A DNA stretch of 34,891 nt. It comes from JBARRS01 sp049644345. Its GTDB lineage: Bacteria; Actinomycetota; Thermoleophilia; Gaiellales; Gaiellaceae. A model generated the notes under the pieces. That model did no database searches, was not told where the DNA came from, and saw only the letters and a list, made by a program, of their open reading frames with translations. Shown here one piece after another: positions 7,781 through 15,605 of this stretch; position 1 is the stretch's first letter; every line of letters starts with the position of its first letter. Location: NCBI GenBank assembly GCA_049644345.1, contig JBARRS010000171.1:1-34891 (forward strand), given 5' to 3'. Position numbers and translations under genes: made by a program.

Positions 7781-8696
7781 GACGCGGCTTGGAGTGGTCG
7801 GCGCGACCGGAGCGGTCGGTGCCGTGTTGCGCAAACTGCTCCGAGACCGGCCGAGCGTCCGCTACTTCGCCTCGGCGCGCTCGGCAGGCGAGAAGCTCGA
7901 CGGCAGGCGCGTCGAGGAGGCAACGGCCGAGGCGCTCGGGGCCGGCGATCTCGACCTCTGCTTCTTCGCCGTCGGCGCTGCCGAGAGCAGCGAGCTCGTG
8001 CCGCACGCGGTCCGCGGAGGCGCGGTTGCGATCGACAAGTCGTCGGCGTTCCGGATGGAGGAGCACGTACCGCTCGTCGTGCCCGAGGTGAACGGCGCCC
8101 GCGCGGCGGAGCATCGGGGGATCGTCGCAGTGCCGAACTGCTCGACGATCGAGCTCGTCTGCGCGCTGAAACCGCTGTACGACGCCGCTGGGCTCACGCG
8201 CGTGCGCGTCGCCACCTACCAGTCGGCGTCAGGCGCCGGCAAGGAGGCAATGGAGCGGCTGCGGAACGAGTCGCCGGACGACCACGACCTGCGCATGGAC
8301 TGGGACTTCGACGGCGAGGAGTTCGACGAGGAGGTCAAGTTGCGCGAGGAGACGCGCAAGATTCTCGAGTTGCCGGAACTGCCGCTTCAGGCGACGTGCG
8401 TCCGGGTACCCGTCCTCGTCGGCCATCTCGAAGCAGTCTGGGTAGAGACGGAGGAGGAGCTTCCCCCGGAGAGCGCTCGCGAGCTGCTCGCGGAGGCCGC
8501 CGGCGTGAAGGTGGTCGACTTCCCGAGCCCCGCGCAGGCGGCAGGAATCGACGACGTGCTCGTGGGCCGGATCCGCCGTGACCCGACGGTCGAAAAGGGC
8601 CTCTCGCTGCTCGTCGCCGGCGACAACCTGCGCAAGGGCGCCGCGCTCAACGCGATCCAGATCGCAGAGCTCCTGCTCGAGCGCGTCCCGGTCTGA
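7773..8696 (+). CDS. asd: Aspartate-semialdehyde dehydrogenase
   Basis: The product (307 residues) reduces aspartyl phosphate to the semialdehyde with NADPH, the step after lysC. The nucleotide-binding motif is VVGATGAVG at residues 8-16. The catalytic Cys123 is in VPNCSTIEL and the base His218 in VGHLEAVW. The start is TTG 7773, inside the last codons of lysC (TTGACTGA, 8-nt overlap), so the two genes are translationally coupled. Upstream frame in the lysC gene is not family-like. Confidence 0.94.
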   Translation: MTETRLGVVGATGAVGAVLRKLLRDRPSVRYFASARSAGEKLDGRRVEEATAEALGAGDLDLCFFAVGAAESSELVPHAVRGGAVAIDKSSAFRMEEHVPLVVPEVNGARAAEHRGIVAVPNCSTIELVCALKPLYDAAGLTRVRVATYQSASGAGKEAMERLRNESPDDHDLRMDWDFDGEEFDEEVKLREETRKILELPELPLQATCVRVPVLVGHLEAVWVETEEELPPESARELLAEAAGVKVVDFPSPAQAAGIDDVLVGRIRRDPTVEKGLSLLVAGDNLRKGAALNAIQIAELLLERVPV

Positions 8697-8992
8697 GTCG
8701 CGCCCGCGAGCTGGCGGCGTTCCTGCCGGACTGCGCCGTCCTCTGCAAGCGGCTGCTCGGCGATCGTCGCGTACCGCGGCGCGGGAAGGTCGCTCTCTGG
8801 CTGGTGCTCCCCTACCTCGCGCTCCCTTTCGACCTGATCCCCGACTTCATCCCCGTCCTCGGCCAGCTCGACGATGCCTTCGTCATCGCCCTGGCGCTCT
8901 GCTATGTCGTCAAGCTGGCGGGACCGGGCGTGATCGAGGAGCTGTGGCCAGGCTCGGAGCGCGGGCTTCAGCTGATCCTTCGTATTCCGTAG
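8693..8992 (+). CDS. YkvA/DUF1232 family membrane protein, apparent CTG start
   Basis: The core LPFDLIPDFIPVLGQLDDAF is the hallmark of the YkvA (DUF1232) family, small membrane proteins of unknown function. A hydrophobic helix before it (ALWLVLPYLAL) and one after (FVIALALCYVVKLA) are both present. The family-like N-terminus (RELAAFLPDCAVLCKRLL, then RRVPRRGK) is in frame back to CTG 8693. No ATG, GTG or TTG lies between the in-frame stop at 8579 and GTG 8804, and 8804 is inside the conserved region. CTG 8693 overlaps the asd stop as CTGA, the same geometry as ATGA coupling. The length would be 99 residues. Confidence 0.7.
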   Translation: MSRARELAAFLPDCAVLCKRLLGDRRVPRRGKVALWLVLPYLALPFDLIPDFIPVLGQLDDAFVIALALCYVVKLAGPGVIEELWPGSERGLQLILRIP

Positions 8993-9033
8993 TACCGCTT
9001 AAGCGCGTCGGAGCGCGGGTCGATAACACGGCT

Positions 9034-9507
9034 ATGCCTCCTGCGCGCCTGGACCACTCCTTCTTCGATGGCGAGGTGCGCCCACACCTCGGCTCGATCC
9101 TGCTCGAGCGGGGTCTTGTCAAGCACGACCAGCTCGACCAGGCGCTGGAGGAGCGCGCCCGCACCGGCGAGCTGCTCGGCGAGACCCTCGTCCGGCTCGG
9201 CTACGTCTTCGAAGACGAGCTGGCGCGCGTGCTCGCGGCGCAGGAGGGGCTCGAGTTCGTCGATGTGGCGGCCGTCTCTGCAGACCCCTCCGCGGCAGCC
9301 CTCCTCGACATGGAGCTGAGCGACCGCTTGCGTGCGATCCCACTCCGGTTCACCGACGAGGCTCTCGTCGTCGCCGTTGCCGATCCGCTCATGCCGGGTC
9401 TCCGGCAGCGGCTCGAGGAAGCGACCGGATGGCCCGTAAAGCTCGTCGTCACGACGCCGAGCGCGGTCTCCACCGGCTGGCGTCTCATTCGCCGCCGGCG
9501 GATCTAG
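9034..9507 (+). CDS. Stand-alone MshEN-type (GspE N-terminal) domain protein
   Basis: The product (157 residues from ATG 9034) reads LGSILLERGLVKHDQLDQAL, then GELLGETLVRLGYVFEDELARVLAAQEGLEF, and later LRAIPLRFTDEALVVAVADPL. These are the tandem helical and sheet halves of the N-terminal domain of type II secretion/type IV pilus ATPases, in which some members bind cyclic-di-GMP. The ATPase domain is missing and no pilus gene is nearby, so it may act as a free regulatory or adaptor domain. It ends on a CTAG shared with the convergent gene. Confidence 0.75.
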   Translation: MPPARLDHSFFDGEVRPHLGSILLERGLVKHDQLDQALEERARTGELLGETLVRLGYVFEDELARVLAAQEGLEFVDVAAVSADPSAAALLDMELSDRLRAIPLRFTDEALVVAVADPLMPGLRQRLEEATGWPVKLVVTTPSAVSTGWRLIRRRRI

Positions 9508-10127
9508 CTCGCCGGGGGCACCGGCGCGGGCGCGGGCGAGAACGCCTCGCGCACGACTCGCAGCACCTTGGCCCGGCGACCCTCCACCACCGGCTGCAGA
9601 CCGCCGAGCTCGAGGCGGGCAAGCTCGACGCGCCCGAAGGCGCGCACGGTCAGGAAGCCGAAATCGCTGAGGAAGTCGCGAGGGAAAATCGTCCGGTGGA
9701 CGAGGAAGCGCTCGTAGTTCGTCTCACCCTCCGGGTAGCGGTAGGCGAACGCCTCCACGGCCTTGGCTCCCTTGTCCTTCGCGTCGCCGATCGCCGCAAG
9801 GAAGAGCGACTGCATCACCCACGGGCTCGCAGCATCGACGAGATAGGCGCACGTGACGAGGACGGCGTCGTCGGAGGGCGGCCCGGCCGGGAGCTCGCCT
9901 GCACGCGGAAAGAGCGAGGCAGGCCCGTACTGCATCGAGCCGATCACGTGGCCGTCGTCGTCGTAGTAGACGGCGCCCCAGGCGCCCCAGTCCTCCTCGG
10001 CCTTCTCGATCCAGCGGCGCTTGTCGGCGCCGCGCCGGCCGCGGCTCTGCCACCAGACGCACTCGTGGCAGACGGTCGGCACCGTCTGAAGCGTGGCGCC
10101 GGTCAGACCGGCGACGCGCGTCCTCAC
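9504..10127 (-). CDS. GNAT-like acetyltransferase family protein
   Basis: The product is 207 residues. The N-terminus has TVCHECVWW, then an acidic EDWGAWGAVYYDDDGHVIGSMQYGP. The later part (LVTCAYLVDAASPWVMQSLFLAAIGDAKDKGAKAVEAFAY) fits an acetyl-CoA-binding GNAT core, and the end (LSDFGFLTVRAFGRVELARLEL) fits the C-terminal GNAT strands. I recognise it as a conserved actinobacterial hypothetical of the GNAT type; the substrate is unknown. It is coupled to the Asp23-like gene by a GTGA overlap (10124-10127). Confidence 0.65.
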   Translation of the reverse strand: MRTRVAGLTGATLQTVPTVCHECVWWQSRGRRGADKRRWIEKAEEDWGAWGAVYYDDDGHVIGSMQYGPASLFPRAGELPAGPPSDDAVLVTCAYLVDAASPWVMQSLFLAAIGDAKDKGAKAVEAFAYRYPEGETNYERFLVHRTIFPRDFLSDFGFLTVRAFGRVELARLELGGLQPVVEGRRAKVLRVVREAFSPAPAPVPPAS

Positions 10128-10432
10128 GACGGCGGCCCGATCTCGTCGACGACGACGTCGACTGCATCGGGGCGGGCGCCGGTCATACGCTCGAGGTACT
10201 CGCCGACGCGACGCTGGACGGCCCGGCCGACCTCCGGCGCGGACGCGCCCCAGGCGAGTACGAGATGCAACTCCACGCGAGCCCGGCCGACCCCGTCCTC
10301 GCTTGTCACCCGCACGCCGTGATGGCGCGGCAGGCGGCTCTCGACGAGGCCGCGGACGCCCTCGACCTCCCGCGCAGCGTCGGCCGCGTACCGCGCGAGA
10401 ACGTCCGTCGAGATCGAGGCGCGGCCTTCCAT
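10124..10432 (-). CDS. Asp23/Gls24 family envelope stress protein
   Basis: The product (102 residues) has the family pattern: an N-terminal helix ISTDVLARYAADAAREVEGV, then HHGVRVTSEDGVGRARVELHLVLAWG, and an amphipathic helix VGRAVQRRVGEYLERMTG closing with DAVDVVVDEI. Asp23 proteins attach to the membrane side of the envelope in Gram-positive bacteria. It is the first gene of a two-gene operon, with a strong leaderless promoter. Confidence 0.85.
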   Translation of the reverse strand: MEGRASISTDVLARYAADAAREVEGVRGLVESRLPRHHGVRVTSEDGVGRARVELHLVLAWGASAPEVGRAVQRRVGEYLERMTGARPDAVDVVVDEIGPPS

Positions 10433-10439
10433 GGAGCCC

Positions 10440-10445
10440 AGTGTA
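10440..10445 (-). promoter_or_regulatory. -10 element TACACT, leaderless Asp23 gene
   Basis: Reading the minus strand, TACACT lies 7 nt before the ATG (10430-10432). A possible -35 TTGAGT lies 19 nt further upstream. Confidence 0.55.
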
Positions 10446-10466
10446 GGCGCGCGAATCCCTTGAAAC

Positions 10467-11270
10467 TCAAGTAGAGAGGACGAGCTCGGTGGCCTCCGGA
10501 CGCGCGAGGAAGCGGAACGGGACGAACGTGGTGCCGAGGCCGGCGGAGACGTGGAGCATCCCGGCGGGGTGCCGGTAGAGGCCGTGGACGTGCCGCCAGC
10601 GCGGATGCGCGAGTGGAATGCGCCCGCCGGGCCATGGCATCACGATCTGGCCGGCGTGGAGGTGGCCGGCGAGCACGAGGTCGAAGACGCCGGGCTCGAT
10701 CTTCTCGATCACGTTCGGGAAGTGGCAGAGCAGGATGCGGAGGTGGGCGTCCGGATCGGCGAGCCGCGCGGGCCGCGCATTGCCGCGCCGGTAAGAGCGC
10801 GGATCGACGCCGACGACCTGCACTCGCAGCCCGCGCAGCTCGACAGTCCGCGCCTCGTCCGCGAGCAGCGTTGCCGGCCCGAGGTCGTACACGGCGCTTA
10901 GCTCGGTGAACGGGTCGCGCGAGATGCCGTAGTCGTGGTTTCCGAGCACCGCGTAGCAATTTGGGATTCGGCCGAGCAGCTCACGGAGCAGCGGCTCGCC
11001 GCTCCGGCGCGCGAGGAGATCGCCCGTGACGAGTACGAGCTCCGGCGAGCGCGCCGCCGTCCATTCGACCGCATGCTCGACTGCGCGCGCGCCACGCGAC
11101 GGGTAGCCCAAGTGGAAGTCGGAGAGATGCGCGATCCGGAGCCCGCGCAGCTCCTCGGGAAGGTCGTCGATCGGGCAATCGACCGTCTCGAGACGCACCC
11201 AGCCGGCCTCGAAGTAACCCCAGGCGAGACCTGCGGCGGCGGTTGCGCCGACCACCGGGAGGAGCTTCAC
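10467..11270 (-). CDS. Membrane-anchored metallophosphoesterase (YaeI/YkuE type)
   Basis: The product (267 residues) has a single N-terminal hydrophobic anchor (LLPVVGATAAAGLAWGYF). The calcineurin-like metal-site motifs follow in order: LSDFHLG, VTGDLL, LGNHDYG, LLCHFP, and AGHLHAGQ. This set matches the bacterial YaeI/YkuE group, which includes phospholipid-headgroup and Mn-dependent phosphodiesterases acting at the membrane. It starts at GTG 11270 and is back to back with the decarboxylase gene. Confidence 0.88.
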   Translation of the reverse strand: MKLLPVVGATAAAGLAWGYFEAGWVRLETVDCPIDDLPEELRGLRIAHLSDFHLGYPSRGARAVEHAVEWTAARSPELVLVTGDLLARRSGEPLLRELLGRIPNCYAVLGNHDYGISRDPFTELSAVYDLGPATLLADEARTVELRGLRVQVVGVDPRSYRRGNARPARLADPDAHLRILLCHFPNVIEKIEPGVFDLVLAGHLHAGQIVMPWPGGRIPLAHPRWRHVHGLYRHPAGMLHVSAGLGTTFVPFRFLARPEATELVLST

Positions 11271-11277
11271 CTGCCGA

Positions 11278-11287
11278 AGGGTAGAGT
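11278..11287. promoter_or_regulatory. Two overlapping divergent -10 elements
   Basis: The top-strand TAGAGT (11282-11287) lies 7 nt before the decarboxylase GTG at 11295. The bottom-strand TACCCT (11278-11283) lies 7 nt before the phosphoesterase GTG at 11270. The two hexamers share the central TA, so one 10-bp block (AGGGTAGAGT) would drive two leaderless genes in opposite directions. Confidence 0.5.
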
Positions 11288-11294
11288 CGGCCTC

Positions 11295-12764
11295 GTGGCC
11301 GACCCCCTCTCGAACCCCGCCGACAGCCTGGCGGCGCTCGAGAGGGTCGCGGCCGCGGCGGACGCGTACCTGGCGTCGCTGCCGGACGGCCCGGTCCGGC
11401 TCGCGGGCTCGAACAAGGCGGCGGAGACATTCGGAGGCGCGCTTCCGGAGGACGGCTCGGGCACGCTTCCAGCTCTCGAAGAGCTGATCGAGAACGGGCT
11501 ACCCGCGCACGTTCGCTCGTCGGGCCCGCGCTTCTTCCACTGGGTGATGGGCGGCGCGACACCGGCGGCCATGGGTGCGGACTGGTTCGCGTCCCTGATC
11601 GACCAGAACGCCGGCGGCTGGGACGCAAGCCCGCTTGCGACACGGCTCGAGCTCGTCGCGCTCGGCTGGCTGCGCGAGCTCTTCGGGCTGCCGCTCGACT
11701 GGAGCGGGGTGCTCGTCACCGGCGGCCAGATGGCCAACTTCACCGGCCTCGCGGCGGCGCGACAGTGGTGGGGAGAACGGCACGGGGTCGACGTCTCCGC
11801 CCGCGGACTTGCCGGCCTGCCGCCGGTACCGGTGCTGACGAGCGGCTTCATTCACGTGACCGGCCTGAAGGCGCTCGCGATGCTCGGCATCGGGCGCGAG
11901 CAGGTGACGACCTGCTCCGACGCGACCGGCGCGATGGACACGGCTGCGCTCGAGCGCAAGTTGCGATCGGTCGGACCGGCGATCATCGTCGGCAACGCCG
12001 GCGAGGTGAACACGGGGCTCTTCGACCCGATCGACGCGGTTGCCGACCTCGCCGAGGAGCACGGAGCCTGGCTCCACGTCGACGGCGCGTTCGGCCTCTT
12101 TGCCCGGGTCTCGCCGCGGGCGGCGGACTTGACCGCAGGCGTCGAGCGTGCCCACTCGGTCATCTCGGACGGACACAAGTGGTTGAACGTCCCCTTCGAC
12201 TGCGGCTTCGCCTTCGTTCGCGACGGTGACCTCCTCTCGCGGGCTTTCGCGGCCGGAGCCGACTACCTGCCGGACATGACGGAGGACCGGCCGATCTTCG
12301 GTTTCCTAGGGCCCGAGCTCTCACGCCGCGCCCGCTCTCTCGCCGTCTGGGCGACGCTCGCCGCGTACGGACGAAGCGGGTATCGGGCGATCGTCGAGCG
12401 CTGCCTCGACAACGCCGCTCGGCTCGTCGGCCAGATCGAGGAGTCGGATGACTTCGAGCTGCTCGCGCCGGTGCCGCTGAACGTCGTCTGCTTCCGCTAC
12501 TGCCCCGAGGGCGTGGCGGAGTCGGAGCTCGACGCCTTGAACCAGCGCGTCGGCGAAGCCGTGCTGACCGACGGCCGCGTCTACGTCGGGACGACGCGCT
12601 GGGCGGGCCACGTCGCGTTTCGCCCGGCCTTCGTCAACTGGCGCACGACCGCCGCCGACGTCGACCTCATTCTCGAGACGCTTCGCGACCTGGGCTCACG
12701 GCTCGAGAATGCTCCGGCGCGGCGACCCGGTGGGTACACCGCGCCGGAAACTGCCCCTCCGTAA
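11295..12764 (+). CDS. PLP-dependent group II decarboxylase
   Basis: The product (489 residues) belongs to the aromatic-L-amino-acid/glutamate decarboxylase fold-type I group. It has FFHWVMGGATPAAMGADW and NAGGWDASPLATRLE early, then VTGGQMANFTGLAAAR. The PLP-ring Asp is in WLHVDGAFG and the Schiff-base Lys295 in SDGHKWLNVPFD. The substrate cannot be read from sequence. GTG 11295 fits the family N-terminus and the leaderless -10; a longer frame from 10935 only runs antisense through the phosphoesterase gene. Confidence 0.9.
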   Translation: MADPLSNPADSLAALERVAAAADAYLASLPDGPVRLAGSNKAAETFGGALPEDGSGTLPALEELIENGLPAHVRSSGPRFFHWVMGGATPAAMGADWFASLIDQNAGGWDASPLATRLELVALGWLRELFGLPLDWSGVLVTGGQMANFTGLAAARQWWGERHGVDVSARGLAGLPPVPVLTSGFIHVTGLKALAMLGIGREQVTTCSDATGAMDTAALERKLRSVGPAIIVGNAGEVNTGLFDPIDAVADLAEEHGAWLHVDGAFGLFARVSPRAADLTAGVERAHSVISDGHKWLNVPFDCGFAFVRDGDLLSRAFAAGADYLPDMTEDRPIFGFLGPELSRRARSLAVWATLAAYGRSGYRAIVERCLDNAARLVGQIEESDDFELLAPVPLNVVCFRYCPEGVAESELDALNQRVGEAVLTDGRVYVGTTRWAGHVAFRPAFVNWRTTAADVDLILETLRDLGSRLENAPARRPGGYTAPETAPP

Positions 12765-12806
12765 GATCAAGACGGGAGCCCTGCCGGAAACTTGCGAGGT
12801 GCCCGG

Positions 12807-13688
12807 CTATGCCTCGAGCTTCTCGAGCACCGGCTCGACCGAGACTACGTGCCGCTTGAACTTGAGCTCGGACTCCTCGAGCCCGGCCGCGACACCGATC
12901 AGCTGGGAGAGGTGGAGGATCGGCATCCGGAACTCCTTGCCGGTCGACGCCCGCAGCTTCGACTGCCAGGCGTCGAGCGAGAGATGGCAGAGGGGGCACG
13001 GGGTCACCATCGCGTCTGCGCCGGCATCCACCGCCTGCTCGATCGGCTGGAGGAGCTCGCCCAGCGCGACGTCTTCGCGGGCCTGGATGATCGGGAACCC
13101 ACAGCATTTGATCTTTGCCGGGTAGTCGATCGGCTCGCCGCCGCACGCCTGGATGATCGCTTCGAGCGACCACGGGCGATCGGGATCCTCGAAACCGAGG
13201 AGCTTCGACGGGCGCAGGATCTGGCAACCGTAGAAGGGTGCGATCTTCAGCCCCTTCAGTCCCCTGTGCGCGACCTGCTTCAGCCGCTCGTAGCCGTCCC
13301 CCTCAGCGATCAGCCAGAGCAGATGCTTGACCTCGACGCTACCCGAGTACGGCGGCACCCCGACTGCGCGCAGGTTGTCGCTCACGCGCTCGCGCAGCGC
13401 ATCGTCGTTCTTCAGCTGCCAGTTCGCCTGCCGCAGGTTGAGCGTGCAGACGTTGCAGATCGTCATCAGCGTGTCGGCCCCCGTCGCCTCCGCGTAGGCG
13501 AGGATCCGCGCGTTCAGGTGGAGGTAGTAGTCCGGCTCCGCCTCGTGGATGTCACCGGCGCCGCAGCACGTGACCGACTCGAGCTCCTCGAGCTCGAGTC
13601 CGAGCTGAGGCGCGAGCGCCTCGGTCGACGTCGCGAGCTCCTTGGCCGAGAGCGACGCGAGGCAGCCTTTGTAGTAGGCGACCTTCAC
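12807..13688 (-). CDS. HdrB-like succinate dehydrogenase subunit (SdhE/SdhC-like)
   Basis: The product (293 residues) has two CCG domains as in heterodisulfide reductase HdrB: TCCGAGD followed by TICNVC, and KCCGFPI followed by TPCPLC. These five-Cys motifs bind unusual [4Fe-4S] clusters. In archaeal and epsilonproteobacterial non-classical succinate dehydrogenases this protein replaces the haem-containing membrane anchor. No transmembrane anchor gene is present here, so it probably links the complex to the membrane and passes electrons on. GTG 13688 starts VKVAYYKGCLASL, the family start. Last gene of the sdh operon. Confidence 0.85.
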   Translation of the reverse strand: MKVAYYKGCLASLSAKELATSTEALAPQLGLELEELESVTCCGAGDIHEAEPDYYLHLNARILAYAEATGADTLMTICNVCTLNLRQANWQLKNDDALRERVSDNLRAVGVPPYSGSVEVKHLLWLIAEGDGYERLKQVAHRGLKGLKIAPFYGCQILRPSKLLGFEDPDRPWSLEAIIQACGGEPIDYPAKIKCCGFPIIQAREDVALGELLQPIEQAVDAGADAMVTPCPLCHLSLDAWQSKLRASTGKEFRMPILHLSQLIGVAAGLEESELKFKRHVVSVEPVLEKLEA

Positions 13689-13695
13689 GTCAACC

Positions 13696-14763
13696 CTACG
13701 CCGGGGGTGGCTGGACGCCGGGAACGACTTCGTGCGCGTCGAGCTGCGCCCTGTCTGCGGCGGCGTGCTCGATCCGGGCGAGCGCTCGCTCGCCCTGGAC
13801 GATCCCGAGCGCACCGTCCCGTCCCTGCGTCTTGACAAGGTTGTAGAGCAGCCTGGCCTCCTTGACGTCCTTGGCCACGTGCGGCGGGACGGGCGGCGGA
13901 ACCTTGCCGTGGCGGGCGAGCTCGATCGCGAACTTCGTCTGCTTGATCGACGAGACGATTCCCTGCGTCTTCGGTACGAGCTCCGTCTCGCGCAGCCAGC
14001 CCGTCGTCTTCGCGGAGTGCACGAACCACTTGGCGTGCTTGGCGCCCAGGTCGCGGTCGATCCCCTCCTTGATCGACTCCGCGCCGAGCTTGGCGATCGC
14101 GTCGCGCGGGTCGACGCCCTTCGGGCAGCGTTCGTTGCAGAAGTAGCAGCGGGTGCAGTCCCAGATCCCGTGCTCGGAGTTGTAGAGCTCGAGCCGCTCG
14201 ACAGCGGCCTCGTCGCGCGCGTCGCCGACGAAGCGGAACCCCTTCGCGAGCGCTGCCGGCCCGAGAAACTCGGGGTCGGACTCCATCGAGTTGCATTCGG
14301 AGACGCAGCAGCCGCACATGATGCAGAGCGACTCCTTGTGGATCACGTTCATCTGCTGCTGCGAGACGATCCGCTCCTTCTCGTCGACTTCGTCGTAGCC
14401 CGGCTTCAGCCATGGCTTCATCGCGCGGACCTTGTTCCAGAAGGGCGTCTGGTCGATGACGAGGTCCTTGACCACGGGCAGGTTCCCCATCGGGGAGATC
14501 ACCGGCTCGTGTCCGCGCTCGACGATCGGCTTCATCCGCTCCTTGCAGGCGAGCACGGCGCGCCCGTCCATCCGCATCCCGCACGAGCCGCAGATCATCA
14601 TCCGGCAGCTCTTGCGGTAGGCCAGCGAGCCGTCGACCTGGTCCTTGACGATGTCGAGCACGTCGAGCAGGCAGGCCCATTCGGGTGCGTCCACCTCGTA
14701 TCGCCGAAGCTCCCGCTCCCCCGACTCCGGGTCGTACCGCCAGATCTTGAGGGCGACGTCCAT
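13696..14763 (-). CDS. sdhB: Succinate dehydrogenase/fumarate reductase iron-sulfur subunit
   Basis: The product is 355 residues, longer than the usual 230-260. The [2Fe-2S] ligands are Cys53, Cys58, Cys61 and Cys73 (SCRMMICGSCGMRMDG). The [4Fe-4S] site is Cys147, Cys150, Cys153 and Cys157 (CIMCGCCVSEC). The third site, usually [3Fe-4S], reads CTRCYFCNERCP: Cys203, Cys209 and Cys213 are the usual ligands and Cys206 is an extra one, so a second [4Fe-4S] cluster is likely. The same change is known in archaeal type E complexes, and fits the HdrB-like partner next door. The C-terminal 130 residues are an extension. The start overlaps the lipoprotein stop as TGATG. Confidence 0.95.
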   Translation of the reverse strand: MDVALKIWRYDPESGERELRRYEVDAPEWACLLDVLDIVKDQVDGSLAYRKSCRMMICGSCGMRMDGRAVLACKERMKPIVERGHEPVISPMGNLPVVKDLVIDQTPFWNKVRAMKPWLKPGYDEVDEKERIVSQQQMNVIHKESLCIMCGCCVSECNSMESDPEFLGPAALAKGFRFVGDARDEAAVERLELYNSEHGIWDCTRCYFCNERCPKGVDPRDAIAKLGAESIKEGIDRDLGAKHAKWFVHSAKTTGWLRETELVPKTQGIVSSIKQTKFAIELARHGKVPPPVPPHVAKDVKEARLLYNLVKTQGRDGALGIVQGERALARIEHAAADRAQLDAHEVVPGVQPPPA

Positions 14764-15605
14764 CAGGATCCCTTCGTGAGGTCGGTGACGTCGCCCGGCG
14801 CCGGAAGCGGCACCACTACAGGCGTGCCGAAGTCGTAGAGGTCGCTCTGGAGGTTGAGCTCGACACGCTCCTGCTGCAGGGTCAGCAGGTCCTGGTAGCG
14901 AAGCCGTCGGACCCGATTCTGCGCGTCGACCCAGACTCCGATCGGGATCGCCCGCCTGCCGGTCGTCTGCTCGAGCCGGCGGATCGACGCCCGCAGCTGC
15001 GCGCGCTGCGCCGCCGGCGCCAACGAGGGCACCCGCTCGAGGTCGATCGTGCCGCGGTAGTGGGTCGTCTCGACGCCCCGGACTTTCTCGCTGCCGATCT
15101 TCATCACGTGCCCCGCCGCACGCAGGTACTCGAGCACTTGATTCGGATCGGCGCCTTGGCCGAGCTGCAGGAACGAGGAGAGGTCGATTCCACGTGTGTG
15201 GCCGGCGCGCGCGAGGTCGACCTTGAGCCAGGGCCTCAGCCCCGGCAGCGATGCGCTCAGGAACGGGATCCGCATGTAGACGACATTGCCCTCGAGCTCC
15301 ATCTGGGCCGTTCCGACCGGCTGGCCCAGCACGGCCGTGAGATTCCTGAGGTCGATCTCGAGCCGGCCGCGGTTCCTTCTCGGGTCGAACACGCCCTCGC
15401 CACTCAAGCTCACCGGGCTCTTCAATTGGGGGATGTGCAACGTCGTCTGCGTCGAGATGTGGTAGCTCTGACCGCCGGCTGTCGTGCGCGCAGCGAGCGT
15501 GACCGCCCCCTGGGCCTTGGCACTGCTCTGCCCGCCGCCGCCCCCGCAGGCGACGAGCGCCAGGGAGGCCAAAGGCAGGAGCACGGCGAGGAGCACGCGG
15601 CGCAT
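14763..15605 (-). CDS. Lipoprotein (LppX/LprG-like fold) embedded in the sdh operon
   Basis: The product (280 residues) starts at ATG 15605 and has a lipoprotein signal: RR, a hydrophobic core, then SLALVAC with Cys20 as lipidation site. The mature part is predicted beta-rich: YHISTQTTLHIPQ, GEGVFDPRRNRGRLEIDL, VVYMRIPF, and later TTHYRGTIDLERVP and IPIGVWVDAQNRVRRLRYQ. This pattern is that of LolA-like lipid-binding lipoproteins (LppX/LprAFG, DUF-type) of actinobacteria. It overlaps sdhA by TGATG and sdhB by TGATG, so it is coupled on both sides. A role in this complex is unknown. Confidence 0.8.
   Translation of the reverse strand: MRRVLLAVLLPLASLALVACGGGGGQSSAKAQGAVTLAARTTAGGQSYHISTQTTLHIPQLKSPVSLSGEGVFDPRRNRGRLEIDLRNLTAVLGQPVGTAQMELEGNVVYMRIPFLSASLPGLRPWLKVDLARAGHTRGIDLSSFLQLGQGADPNQVLEYLRAAGHVMKIGSEKVRGVETTHYRGTIDLERVPSLAPAAQRAQLRASIRRLEQTTGRRAIPIGVWVDAQNRVRRLRYQDLLTLQQERVELNLQSDLYDFGTPVVVPLPAPGDVTDLTKGS

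Noticed and set aside
12792..14838. Two long plus-strand frames (347 and 368 residues)
   Set aside because: They lie opposite the HdrB-like and SdhB genes, whose iron-sulfur motifs are unmistakable on the minus strand.
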